A DNA stretch of 64,000 bases from Lepidonotus clava (lineage: Eukaryota; Annelida; Polychaeta; Phyllodocida; Polynoidae): NCBI GenBank assembly GCA_936440205.1, contig OW387140.1, positions 31,121,659 through 31,185,658 of the forward strand, written 5' to 3'. Position numbers and translations under genes: made by a program. The notes under the pieces were generated by a model. It was given only the letters and a program-made list of their open reading frames with translations. It made no database searches and was not told where the DNA came from. Below are positions 1 to 14,800 of the stretch, one piece after another (position 1 is the stretch's first letter; every line of letters starts with the position of its first letter).

Positions 1-571
1 GTGCATTGACAAAGTATAGACAAATTATTAATTTTATTCTATTACTTTCTGGAGCCATTCTATCTATCGTATCCCACGTAACTAAAACTTAAATGGATGT
101 TAAATAAATAACGAAGACGTTGGGCCTAACATGCTGTTTTAACATATTTAGGTAAGAGGACAGGCGAGGTACATAAATAGAACAGTGGAAACTCCGTGAC
201 GCTAAAAATTCATACAAAAATATGAGCAATGGGTAAAAACCGACCAAAATGTTAGAACACTATAAATATTAATATTCTGATTCCGCCCTGGCATTTCGTA
301 GTGTTTGCTCGTTGAAAAGTGCCTTATGTTTCCCATCTATGGAAAGAAAACGTGGGAATTTTTACCCAATAAATTTCCAGGAGAAAAGAAAAAAGAAAAA
401 TAATATAGATAAATGCAGTGCCATTCAAAACAAAACAGCACAAGCGTAGAAACAAAAGATTGTCTAGATGCAAGCACAACCAGTTGGATGGTCCCAAACC
501 TTCTCATTTCCAGACCACAATATACAAGAGGTTCAATAATATCAGATACAGTTCAGCTAGCGTCCATTATA
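1..571 (-). other. 3' untranslated region of the WDR97-like gene
   Basis: This stretch follows the stop codon of the minus-strand WD40 gene and holds no convincing coding frame. A minus-strand AATAAA polyadenylation signal can be read at 33-38, about 535 bases past the stop, so the transcript probably ends close to the left edge of the window. The assignment is inferred from position and signal only. Confidence 0.5.
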
Positions 572-3500
572 TCAGAACTGGGGCGGTCCCATATAGGAGC
601 GGTCGGGCACAAAGTACTTCTGGGCGGTTCTCAGGGTTAGCAGTAGGGGTTGTTCGGCGACCAGGTCGTAGTCGTCGATGGGGCTGGGGAAGGGGTTCAT
701 GTACACCGTCTTAAGGGGGAGGTTGATGGCCGGGGGCATGGCGAACAGGCCCGAGTCACTGCCCGCCGACTTCTTAGGCACCAGTGGCGGCAGGCGCAGG
801 TCTGAAAATTATTAGAAGATTGTCAAAAAAATATTACATAAACTTATTTTTTCTTTTAGAAAAATTGACAAATCTCAAATGGAGAATTAATTGTCTATAC
901 ATTGATTACAGTTTGATATGATCAAAACTGTTACAGCTATCTTAAAATGTTACTTTTAGGAACTTCCCCATGCCATTTTTATAATTATATCAAAAAAATA
1001 TACGATTGCTTCACCATATCTTATAGGTCTAAAAGTCAAGTGAAAAGTCTCTGTACTTACCAACAGCATAGGACGTTTCTCTTTTGGGTCGACACTTGCT
1101 GGTATGTGTTTCTCCGAGCCGCACCAAACACGATTTCCTGAAATCAGGATGTATCCTTATTGAGTGGACATTTACATCTTTAATAGAAAACCATTTTCAA
1201 ATTACAAAACAACAAATTCAACAAACCATTTACAAATTACAAAACAACAAATTCAACAAATTCTATAATCCATATTCAAATTACAAATTTAACAAATTCT
1301 ATAATCCATATTCAAATATTACTCCTCCAAGTGACTTGAATATGAAAAACAAAGAGATAATCTATTGTACATACCCTGGCAGTTTGGGCAGTACGAGCAC
1401 GGTGTTGCGTTTGACCGGTTGCTGGGTGTCCGGGCCTGCACCAGCTGGGGGACCCCGCAGCACCTCCAGCTGTTTCTCCGTCTGTATGTCGATGAAGTAG
1501 TTAATGGCCTCAATGCAGGTGGCGTTATCCACGGAGGAGCCGTCCGGCGCCGTGTCAAAGGTTACTGGAGGAAAAAAATGCAATCATTTATTATCTTTAG
1601 ATCTTGGTGTTCAGGGTGCGATTTATATACGCATATTATCTGTTCAGGATGCGATTTATATACTCATTGTATTATTTTGTTGCTTTTAACCTCCACATAT
1701 ATTCTATGTACATAATAAATTGGAGAAATCAAGACAAGCACATTCTTGATGGTGCTAAATGTAAAAAGTACTTTCAGTGTAGTTTTCAGACCGCTGCTCA
1801 CTTTACACATCCATTAAGTCGCCAGGATTTTCCAATGTCCCTTAAAAGGTTTTCTAAAAGTAACATTCATACTTGTGCCCATCGGGATGGACTGTCTGAC
1901 TTACCGGTGACCCTGCCGGAGGAGGCTGGAGTGACCCTGGAGGAGGCCCCGCCCGTCAGCCGGGAGGCCGTGGGCCGCGCCATCTCCTCCTCGTCCTCTG
2001 TGATCACGTCCTGAGGAACAGAGATTCAATAGTATCATATTACGGATAATGTGGGACGAAAAGAAATATATTGCATTTCAATAAAGTATTAAAAGTTTAG
2101 AGGGTGCGTCGCCTAACTGGGATTGCAAGCATCAATGAGTTTAGTTTGAATTACTTCATTGTTCCTTTAAACACCTTGAGAGAAAAAATATTATCTAATC
2201 AACAACAAAAAGTAAGAAAGTGTTATCTTTTAATCTGAATAATAAAAGGATGGAGCTCAGAGATTGCATTGAACTATATTGAAGTGCCGTAAATATAGAC
2301 AAAGTCTAACTCACCACGCCCGGCCGTTTGAGTATTCCCCGTACCCGGGAGCTGTCGGGCTTACCCCGCCCGCCCCGCCCCGGCTGCACCCGGCCCTGCA
2401 CGTTCTGACCCTTCTTTAGACGGTCTATCGTGTCCTGCACGTGCATCTTGAACGACGAAAGCCACCTGAAAGACACCATTGATTTTGGAAATTCTCATCA
2501 ATCATCGATTTGAATGTTACTATCTTCAAACCGAAGTTATGTTTGAAGCATATGCGATACCTGCAACTGTTTTCAAAAGGGCTACATCTATACCATGATT
2601 GGTTCAAGAAGAATTGTTAATGTTACTTATTCTTTTCTTTTTTCTTATACATAATGCATTAAGTTATTTTTTTTAAAACGAACGTTGCATATGTCATGCG
2701 GTATGGCACAAGTGAAATCCATCCCGAAAAAGGCTTTCCTGGTATCTGTACCAAAATATATCAATATTGGATTAATAACAAATAAACACTTCGTTTTTAT
2801 AAATGTACCACGGGTATTTAGTCATTAAACTTGTGAGTCAGATGCAATGCGCCGCCCTCCGATATCATGAAATATCATTGAGATGCATCATAGGTTGGCC
2901 TTATCAAACTAAATATTTCTTATCTGCTGATTAGCACAGTCCCAAAACTCACTTCTCTAACCAGGCGTGGGCCATCTTCCTCAGCTCGGCCGGCCGCTCG
3001 TGTTCCTCCAGGTGCCAGATCTCCCACGAGTCGAGCTCGTGCTCCATGTGTTTGTGGACGTCCCGCATGCCGCACAGGTGGAGCACGTCGATACACGTGT
3101 TTCTATGGATGGGAGAAGAGTAGTAGTTCTAATCAGACAAAAACAGGTAATTTTTGTTTTTTGAACAAAAATAGCGGCGGATTCTTTTTGGTTAATATTT
3201 GCCTTCTTCGGTTCATACCCTAATCCCTGATCATTAACCTTGTACATTATAATAGGAACGTCTACAGAACTTGTTCGCAGTTCTTGACAGGCATGACGTT
3301 AGCAAGGGTTGCATGCAAACCTAGGCATAGAAATAACCATAAATATTGTTTATCTTCAATCCCGAATCAACGGCGATTAATGTATGGATTTTCTACTTCA
3401 CCGAAATTTTGTCCCTCCGTGTGAAAATCTATCACTAGTATCAGGGCTAGTCCTATCCAGAAAGCCTGATATTACCTCCCTAAAAGTTCTATGTTTTTTC

Positions 3501-5811
3501 TTTTTAAAAGTGTTGCAAAATAAAATCTTCCTACCTTGCGTCCTTGTCGCCCTCAATAAACTGCACAATGATCTCGGCGTAGAAGTCGCGGTCCCACTGG
3601 TTGAGAGAGTGCATCAGGCGGAGGCTGCTCAGCAGGAGGTCCTTACCGTAGGGGTCCAGGCAGGTGGGGGGTCCGGACCTCCCGCCCCGCAGTACCCCGA
3701 GCAGTGTCCGCTGTATGTCGGCCCCATGCCCCAGGCCGTGCTCCCGCTGCATGGCCTGCAGCTGCTCCACGATGTCGCTCGCATATCGCCAGTCAGCATC
3801 CCGCAGACAGTTGAGCATCATAGATATGAAGTGGGTAAGCGTCCATGGTTTCTCCATGGTCTGCAAGGGAAATTTAAAATTAGCTTACATTCTATACTGA
3901 TTTTCTTTTTTTACTTGGATGTTTGAGTAAGACTGCAGGGCATATCTGTGGGATATCTGTAAGATATTTTCTTTGCAATAATACTTAGAATAATTAATTA
4001 ATGCAGCTGCCTCCCTCCTTTTTTTTCTTTCTACAATATGGATTTCTGTATTTAAATGTTTAAATAGACTTGAGTGGATTGGGCCTCTTTTCGATACAAA
4101 ACACTAATCTTATGAGCTTCCGGAAAAAAGTTCGGGGCATATATGACAAATCTGCGACAATAATTATGGAAAAATATACAGCAAGCTTAACAATAAAGAA
4201 ATATAGGGCCAGCAGCAGCCCTTGTGCTATTCTAATTTCGAATCATGCATACATTAAACACAATACTCACCTCTGGGCTACAACTTGGGAAGAAGTGATC
4301 AAACCACTCCTCCCCGATGTGTTTGGAGATGAACTCTGGTAGCGGGGTGACCGGTCTGGGTGGGGTGGGCGGGGGCGGGGTGGGCTCGCGGGGCGGTGGG
4401 GATGGGGTCTTCGGATCAGGGATCTGGATGACTGTAGTCGGTCGGGACACAAACTTGACGAGTGGTTTCCGCGGCTTCACCTCCCTCTGGGGTTTAGGCG
4501 GCTGAGGCTGTAAGGGCTCGGTCGGGGGAGGAGCAGCTGGAACCTCTGGCTGTTGGATGAATCAAGGTTGTATGTTAAATCGATTAGTTTACTTGATTCA
4601 TGTTAGGGTTGTATACGAAGAATAGGAAGATGAGATAACCAAAAGACAGTGCAGCATTTTTCAATGAGCATGGCTGAAGATACTAAAAAAAAAAATTTGT
4701 ACCCGGACCGACAAAAATCTAACAGATTTATAATAGTTTTCACTTTTTTTCTTAAATCCTAGAATAACCTTCTTGATTTTCCAGGTCATAGAACAGTAAT
4801 TATATACAATTATCCAAGTTTAAATTTAAGACCATATTCATATCCCTTATATTCCGTTTCCGTTTAGACTTAGCAACTGTTATACATATAGGCATATAAG
4901 GAAAAATCATCAGCTTCTGCGACGCATTTGGAATTCTCAAAATTTGCAAAATGTAGGCCTATAAGAAGCAGAAAAGTGCATACAAGTAAGCACAGGCTAT
5001 AAGTAGCTACTACAATGAACACGGTATATTTAACGAAAAAAACAAAAAGAGGATTTGGTGATCACAACAAGCAGGTTAGACGTTTTATCCTGACACCTGA
5101 CGGAGACCTGGGTATATCTGAGTACTAAAAGCTTGTAAAAGCTTGCAAGCGAGATGAATTTCACAGATGGTATGGCATAGCAATCCAAAGAATAACAAGA
5201 ATCTAAGAAGTTAATGCCATATAGTGTATGAATACAACTACTGTCTGCACACACGATAGCTGAAATATTGCAATTGTCCACGCTGTGAATTATCATTTTA
5301 AGCAGGTGAAGCCGGATGCTGAATAGATCATGTTAAATAGGTTGCTAGCTATATTGCCCATAGAATGGTATACATACGGACGGTGGAACTGAGGGGGGAA
5401 CGATGGTTTGTTTGGAACCCTATGATCAATACAGAAGGCAGATGTGAAAAAATATCAAACTTGCCATTTTGTGATTAAAATCTAGAACAAATGTTTGCAT
5501 ATGCTCAGATAAACTTGTTATGTAATACACACCCATACAGGCACAAGTCACACTATTGACAAGAAATAATCTTGTGTTTGAAGAGAAATATAACCTCCAT
5601 GTACATTAGAAACAGCGTTGGTTTTCATTACCAGAAGCCTGTTTAAATATTTGGACTACAACCCATCAACCAATATTCTAATTACAATATAAATAATCTA
5701 TAATTTAATTGTAAAATCATATACTTTACCTCTGGCGACGGAGTCTTTTCCATTGCCTCCTGCACCTTCTGCATGAGTGAGGACGTCAGGGCGGCAGGAG
5801 GTTTGGAGAAG

Positions 5812-5842
<31 letters not shown>

Positions 5843-8800
5843 TCTCCTTTTCCTTCGCCTCTTCCTCGTCGCTGTAGTCCATGAAGAGGGGCGAATCTCG
5901 GAAAGAGGCATCCTTCTGTGGTTTGGCAGCAGGTTTGGATTTTCCCGTTTTTACGCCAGGTTTTTGTTTTTCCTGGAAATACAATCTATTTGGTTTAATT
6001 TCTCATATTTTGTTTATAAATAACACTGTTGTAAGGCGTCCATTTGATTGATGTTTTTAGATTATAAACACAGGAGCTTATTTTAGTGCTGGGAATTTAA
6101 TAATTGCTGCGGGGCCACTTATAGTGGATTAAAATACCGTAAACCCTCATTATCCTATGGTAGCTTCAGCCAAAATATTTATGTTAAGGATTTTTGATGA
6201 TCAAATTGGAATATTAACCTTTTATAACCAACTTACATTCTTTTGGGGCACTTAAAATTTATGACAAAATGTTCTTTAAGAAATTATAAATTCTTGAATA
6301 TTCAACTCTTATTAATTAAGCTATAAATATAAAACAAATTAAACTGCGAAAGTCGAATGAAATATCACTACAACGAGATTGACTATGGGAATATTGAAAT
6401 ATCTGTTTAGTCTTCTTCATGCAAAAGGATTTTATACATTTTTTTCCCCAATTTTTATCTACACCAGCTCTCCCGACACGAGGGGTAACTGTCAAACAGA
6501 TTCATGCATAGGACATGCGTGGATAAAGTATTCATACATCATTATTTTTCATGCTATCAAGTCCCAAAGTCTTTCATTTACAATGACATTGTATAACAAT
6601 TACCTAATTGGCTACGTCACCATACAAAAAAACTGCAGAAATCTAAGACCAGTTTTAACTCTAGAGTACACATCAGCAGCTACTTTTTAAGAATTATTCT
6701 AATAACTTTATGAATCATACTACAACAGGAAAGGTTTCTATCTATTGAGACCTAAGGCATTCTAACATAACAACGAACGTAGAACAAATTTAGACTGAAA
6801 ATTGTAGAAATGTAGGGGGAAAACGAGAAAACTACACTGCGTCACGAAGTGCTTATGCACTACATTACTTTGTATGTCAAGTTGCATATTCCATCAACAT
6901 CGACCAGTTTGGAGAACTACAACTACATTGCTACAAGTGCCTACTGTCGACTAAATACTACTATTAGGCTTTATTCGTTGGAGAAAATTCTAAGCAAAAA
7001 ATGGAACGTTGTCCCCAAATAGTGTATTGCAATCAGCCTATTCTTGTCCGGTTGATAAAGGTATAAACTAAGGATTTTAGTAGTTGTATCTTGCCGTACG
7101 CAAGGGGTGAGGAGTTAGGCAATAGCAGAACTTATGAACACCAATGGACCTATCTAGATGTCGTCTCATCATACTCACGCATATTGATTAGTTATTTATG
7201 TTCATTGGTAGATCATGGAGTGGATGAACAGCAAGGTGCAGAAAGGAGACATTGACACAAATGAGAATGATTGAATATTTGCAATGTGCGACATTTAACG
7301 ACAGCATAAATAACAGTGCGATCATATAATGCATTGCTCCTTATAAACGAGGTCACCCTAATTGTTAAAATGAAGATAACAATTCGGTAATCAAATATAG
7401 ATTCCACACATACGAACTAACAGGCCTGCTAGAAATTTATGTCCATTAGAAAAGAAAAATGAAATTATGAATTGGAGTAACTAGGGAACTTGCCAAATAA
7501 CAATTTATTGTCATGAAATTCCAAAGAATAAGAGTATATTTTTGGTAAACATACTTTGTTAAATAGGCCAGATGTAACGGAACTTACAAAAACGAAATTC
7601 AACTCAGTTTATCTAAAACAATTTCATAGTCATCATTGTACGGTAGATTCACAGAACATTTTACAGAGTCATTTCATTTGAAAGATAAATGAAATAGGTA
7701 AATTAAAACAAATGGATAGCTAGCAGGCCTGATTGTCAAGCATTAGGCTGGCAGCCTTACAGGTGACTTAGGTTGGGAACTTTTGATGGAACTTTTGATG
7801 GAATTCCCAGAATGTTTAGGGGATCGTGCTTTTTCCTTTTTGTCCTGTGATAAACAGAAAAAGTGATTAAGTTTGTAAAGTTATATTCGTCTAAGGTAAG
7901 CCCAAATATTTGTTACATTTTGTTCTATATTCAAATATGTGCAAACCAAGAAATATTAGTGTCATATTTAAAACAAAATATATTGCTTGTATTTGTTACC
8001 TTTGTACCGACGCACATAACAATAGGGTAGACATCCAGCATATAAAACATCTGATACAAGTGGCAAGTTTGAAGATAAAAAATAGAAATACGGTGCGGTA
8101 CAATAGTAGAAAAGCCTAGAAAAGGCTGAAAAGAATCCATGTGCGGAAGGTACCTTTACCCTCCAACGTCCAGCTAAACATAGACATAAAAATGACTATT
8201 GAAATATTGAATATTGACTTTTGCAACGGATAAAAACCACATAAATATCACGTTGAAATTATACGGTTTGTTTTTGCACATCAAACAAATATATTGATTA
8301 TAAGGGAACAGGGTGACTTTGGGGTCTGGGTAACATCTGGGACACTTGAACCAAGTTTCATTAGGACCATATATATAAATACAGAATACAACATTAGATA
8401 CTCAATTAAGCAACAAAGAATATTCGACATGCGAAATCAATTTTCCACGTTTACGATCGCGATCTAATTACAACTACTGAATGTTACCAACATTTCCCTT
8501 GATGATCTCTAACTCCACGCGAATTTGCTGGAGTAAAAGACGTGAAAACATTGCAAAATAATTCCATATTGATTTATTGTATAGACAGAAAAAATTGCTA
8601 CCACTCCTATTGCTAAACATAGCATGATTTTAAGTACGACCAAGGATAATAGATTCTATTTTTATTAAGAGAGGAGCCTAATTAACTGAAACAGAATTCA
8701 AATGCTGTGAGAAGATTTGAAAAGTTGTAAAAAGATTAGAAACGGTCAATGTCTTCTCCTGTTCATTCTGAAATACAAACAGTTAAATGACAAAAAGAAA

Positions 8801-11800
8801 AGAATAAAGAAACCAAAAACATTTTGAGTTGCTCTTATGTTCTCGCATTCACCCACCTTGTTGAGGGAGGCGATCTGGTTGAGCTGCTCCAGGTTCAGAG
8901 AAGGAGGGACCCACCGCTCGGCCTGCTCACGGATACGTTGCTGTTCCGCAGCCTGCAGTCAAGAGAAATCAACATATTCTGAAGTATTGGTCGGGACAAT
9001 CATTCAATACGTTGGCAGTGGTGCAAAAAAGATATCCATACAGGTTCCCGTATTGCTTTTAGGTGATTCACTATTCTTTACACGATATAATATCGTAATA
9101 TCCCAGGATAGAAGAATCCTTTGAAATATTTGGTATGCAAGATTTCAAAGTCATATTTATTCTCGGACTTCATCTTCATATAGCTACGACGAACTCCAAC
9201 AACTTACGTGCCCCAAATATGATACCATTTTAGAAATACTAAGAGGACAACACCTTATTCTTATCAATTGGAAAAAGGGACACATGAATCAGGTACTACC
9301 TATATCACTTCTCGCCAATATCATAACTACCAAAGTGTTGGGGCACCTCACCTTTCTGTCGGGCCAGAGGAGGTGGACCAGCACTGAGTTGGGTACGAAG
9401 CCGTCACAGCGGACCGGTGGGCGGCTTGTCGGTGGCTGGGTGCTCGGTCCCTGGGGGAAGAACCCGATCTGACCCTGCTCGGACCGATACGTGTCGGGCT
9501 CTGAAGGTTACCAAATTTGACAAAGTTAACAAAAATATATCAGAATGTCCACAATGATAGACATACACAATATGTATCTCTATGGCAAAATGATGAATAT
9601 ATTCATACAATTATGGCTTGTCAGATTGTAAAGTAACCATGTGTAACATTTTTCGTCCGATTTTGTTTTAATCTATTCAAATGGGCGATAAATTAAACAG
9701 TAATTTATTTGAATAGAGTTAACAACCTACCATCGTCTTGTTCTTCCTGTGCTATCTTCATCTCTGCTGCGTATGGATCTTCGTCCACCAACTGAAAACG
9801 AAGAAACAGGTAATTAATTAGTTAATAGAAAATGAAATATCACAAGAAAACTTTCGACAAAATACAAATATTCATCCTGTACAGTTTGATAGTAAGTCAA
9901 TAAAAACAAGCCTGAATGTGCCATTAATTACTGACAACGCCATACGGTATCATTCTTTACATTAAGAAAAAAAAGTTGCAATCAAAAGAACAGTACACAC
10001 CTCTACCCGGGTTCTGTTGTAAAAGATATTGAGGTATTTCTCAAACGCGTCCCTTTTAGTGGCTGCCGTGGCCTTTGGTTTCCGACGAGCTTTTAACCCT
10101 CCATCCTTGATGAGGTTCAACTCATTTTCTCGTTGTTCCAGCGCCGAGAACGCCTGTTAAATCAGATAAGAATTAAAATGATGAAAAGCTAGAAAGTTGA
10201 AAACTGCACAGTAACATTGTTTAAAATACATGTATGTTCGACCAAGGAAAACTGATGAATGTAATGCATATTGCTAGATGTGAATTAAAATATCCAAACA
10301 CATACCGATTCACGCTGACGTTTTTCACGCATGACTTCATCCGTCTCCTCCTGCGTAAGGATATCCACAAAGTGGCTAAACCTGTGAAGAAAAAAAGGAG
10401 AGTAATGATAAACAAGACAACACGGGTCCTACTTGCAAATTTAGATGGTAACGCCAACCATTGAGCCTTTTTTTTCTTTCTTTATATTTCCCCAAAACTC
10501 ATGTTTGTGTTAAATTTTTGCCAAAACAAAAATTATGGATGTCCCATAACCTTCAAACCCCTATCAAAAACCGTACATCAGTAACTATCCTCAAATTACA
10601 ATTAATTTTCTGCGTGTACTCAAAAATATGTGTACAGAACATATAAACCCTATAACAACATGAAGAACTCACTTGAAGGAGGAGCGAGCAGCTTTGAGTC
10701 GTTTGACGTCGTCCCGACTCATCAGACTGAGCAGCTCCTCGTCGAAGGGCAACGGCTTCTCCTTGGCCTGCTCCTCAAACTGGATGGACACCATCTTCAG
10801 CCGGTAACTCTTCGGTAGGTCTATACAAAGTTGAAAGTTGAAAATATTAATGTCAGGTAGAAGTATGATTTCTCAGGGTTGTGCTGCCATCTCCTCTGGT
10901 AGAGTTGTAATTGATTTTATTGATATTTCTCTATCATGCGAATATGAACCCATTTTTACCTAACATCATTAATTTTTTTGGCTTTCTCTCTTAAAATGAT
11001 TGAGTAGTTGGGTAAAAATGTCTAAAACCGACGATATTCAGACATGAGTGGAAAATATGTGATCCCAACATATAGCTCTGACAAGCTGGAACATCAAAAA
11101 TTAAATGTGGGATAGCTTGAAAATATGCAATTCAATGTGTATCTGTGCACACAAAAAAAGGGGATATGTCAGCATAAATAAACATATCATATAACCTCTT
11201 ATCTATCTCTTAGATTAAGTAACTCATAATCAGGACGTGCTGGTCAAAGACCACAGTATTGAGGTTCTACTTACAGTCCTTGTGGTCTATGCGGTGGACG
11301 TGGTCGCCTATACCGACCAGCAGGTCCCCGCGCTGACTGCAGAAACACAGACTGTTGGGAATAGCGTTCAGCTTCAAGATCCTTAAAAAGATCAAAATCA
11401 AAATAATTATTCATGTTTTGTGATCTTTGTACAGGAAATACTACTACAGGTGCAACGACATATTTATGCATGCAGAATTAAACATTTTTATGTGTTTTTT
11501 TTGTGTTTTTTTTTAACCCTGTGGTGTCCTAGGGCATCAAAAGTTTAAATAATCTTCTCGATCCCCAATTAAGTGCCTGGACCTCATTTAACTGTAGCCT
11601 ATAGGCCTATGCCTGTAGCCAAAACCATAAAGAAAAGTGATGCTTCGGGACAATTATAAAGTACAAATCAAGATGTATCACAGAGATACATAAGACATAG
11701 CCACTTATTTAAACCCAGAAAATTACAAACTAAAAGATTAAAAGAAAACTAAAAAACCTACCTGACCAAAAGATTGACTTCGTTCCAGATTCGTACAGTG

Positions 11801-14800
11801 CCGTCGGCGGAGGAGGAGGCGACCAGCTTCAGTTTGTGACAACTGGTCAGTCCGGTGATAGAGTCCAGGTGGTCGTCTTCGGGGCCGTGGTCGTGACGGT
11901 CTGAACAGGGAGAGAAACGGGGAAATACTTATTTCTCAGACTCTTTGATTTTGCAGAGATGCCACTCCCGACTGATGAAAAAGTAGGAAACACTTTTCCT
12001 ACTTTTATTCTAGAAGAAACTAGGAGGGAAATAACCTGTTGGAATAGACCTTACATTGAATTGATATTTGAATAGCTTAAAAACTAAGAAAAAAAACTCT
12101 AAAAAGAGATATGTAAGTGATGTAGGAAAAATTAATCTCACAATCCAAAATCACCAAAAAGTAGGAAATCCTACAAAAGTAGGAGGAATGGCAACTCTTG
12201 AAAGCGATGTGGAATACATCTGCACTTAATTGAATTAGACACTCGACACATCAATTGAATTGATGATGATAGCCCGTTTAATTACAACGGCTGCATTGGC
12301 TTGTTTAGCACTTCCCAATATATGACCAACAAAATGCAATTTGTTGAATCTTTTCAAGCCAAGTATGAGAGAAAGGACATGTTATTTTATGAGGTGAGAA
12401 CGTTTTCATTCGGCCTAGTTCGATTGAACTGGGCCTACAATGATTTGTGTAATCACTAATGGAACCGATGTGAGTGAAAGACATGCGACTTGCAACTCGC
12501 GCAGAGTATTCAACGAACATTGTGACCAATTTTTGCGTGATCTATGTATCAAACCTTTTAAAATGCCATCCTAAGAAATCAATTTCTTGAAACTGCCACA
12601 TGCATAGCGCAATATGATATGCTACAGTGAACTTTTTTTTAACAAGTTTCAGTTCAAATTTAATCGTCACCTGCTAAAAGAATAGTAATGGCATGCATAG
12701 CAAACCATGGTATACTGTTTACAGCAATGCATTTTATCATGTAGAAACCCATACATGCGCGTAAATACAAAACTTTTTTGATTGTGAATACATGCGTAAA
12801 TGTGTTTATTGCCCTTTATTTCCAGGTAGCGGGTGTCATACCGTATTAGCTATGGCCTTATCAAGTTATCTAACTGTCGTGCTTTTCCATTCTCTTCAGT
12901 ATAATTATTTTTTACAAATACAAAGGAATCGCGTGAAAAACCGGTAAGCAAATAAATATGTACATTGATTAACGTCAGCGTCATGCCTAGGAGTTCTTTT
13001 TCTGATGACTTACCAAGCTCCACATCTTTTTCGTTCTTCAACTTATTTATATCAAATTCTTCACCGTCTTTCATTCAAGCAGAAAAACACAACATATTTT
13101 CATTTAATCTGTCTTCCCAAAATAGATATCTGGTCAAAGGAGATATCTCATAATGAAGATTCTGATTTTAATTTTCTTACCAAAGAAATGATAGATGACT
13201 AAGACTTATCGGAAGTGCTTCAATTGACTTGCTTTCAGAAGCAGATAGAACTTTGATTTCTATGCTTATGTGAATAGATACATCCTTATTGAGAATAAGT
13301 CGTTGAACAAACAAAGTGACGTAAACAGTATGTGATGTGCATAAAAGAAATGTTAGACAACAGCCACATAGTATCATGATTTTAGATAAATTGTGATGAT
13401 ACCTTATTCATCACACAATAAAATGATCATAAACCTGTTAAATAAAGACACATGAAAAATAATGATAAGAAAAAATGAAAAGAAGATATTTCATAGATAC
13501 AACAACAAAAAACTTAGAATCACTTATAGTAATCGAAGATGTGCTGAAGACAAATATAATATGTAGATGCGTGCGTTTTGTTTTGCAATATAACCATGAC
13601 CATAAAATAAAATGCTGTTGCACTACCCGAAAATGGTGCTCTTAGATGTATATCCTTCCTGGTTGGGACATATTTAACTGAAGAAACCCAAATAGACCAT
13701 TCCTTAATGCATGACAGCGTGTTTAATTTGATGACTTACCTACTGTAGATTCCATACTCACTGTGCAAAGGGAATACTCATTAATACTCACGGAATCTTA
13801 ATTAGACTCATTCCTATTGGAAAAGTTATTTCATTCAATGTTTTATTTTTCATCCCTAGTTTCAAATTCAAAATGGACTAAAGTGTTTCCATCACTTTAA
13901 TACTGCCCCTTCAGATAATATTTAAGAATATCTTATAGTTTCAATAACAGGGTAAAATAGACAATCTGATAGATGTTCTTCCTTTTCAAAAAGTGACAAA
14001 TCGACTTATATATATCAAATCTGTATTCATCGCCTAGGTTTACACATGCACTACTACCAGTTACGCTGTACTAAAAACTAGAAAAATTATCAAAACACGA
14101 TCTACTCACTTCTCCTGTTGAGGTTGTACATGACGACACTGTAGGTGGCGCTGGCGTGTTCCTGGAAGGCGACGACCAGTTTACTGCGCATGACGGTCAT
14201 GTGGACGGGGGTATGCGCGCAGTAAAAGGACATCAGGGGGGCCAGGGACTCCTGGGCATAGGGATACAGCCGCCAGATCTTGATGATGTTGTCTAAAGAA
14301 AGAAAACGGAAGTGTTTTACTTTGTTGTTTGAACTTAATAATATACTCTTTTTTTTTGTAAAAGTACTTCAAGCTTTTTAGCTTAGAACAAGAAGCTACG
14401 ACGATACACACTCTGAGAAAATGAATGCATTCATCAAAATTAGATGGAAAACGGTTATCAGATATCTAAATGGTCACGTACATTGTGGTAATATGTACTG
14501 TTCATTAATCACAGCGTAGATATGTGTCTCACCATAAATCAAATTTAGTCTTTAGTACTCCCGACTTACCTAAGCCAGCTGATATCAGTTGATCGTTTTT
14601 AGAGTTAGCAATCATACTCAAAACTCCCTTGTGACCATGAGCCTGCAAAATGGAACGTAACTTTAACAAGCATGTACGACAAAATGACAAAAATATGGAT
14701 TGAGGTTGATGTAGTAAAGTCACTAAATATTGTTCAAAGTAACCTAAAGTAAACTCTTCTACGCTTGAGTTGGCACATATGAGCTCTTAGTTTCGTTAAA

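Noticed and set aside
5370-5400. Possible extra small exon of the WD40 gene (minus strand, after a TTCCCCCCTCAG acceptor)
   Set aside because: The only donor nearby gives a length that breaks the reading frame between its neighbours.
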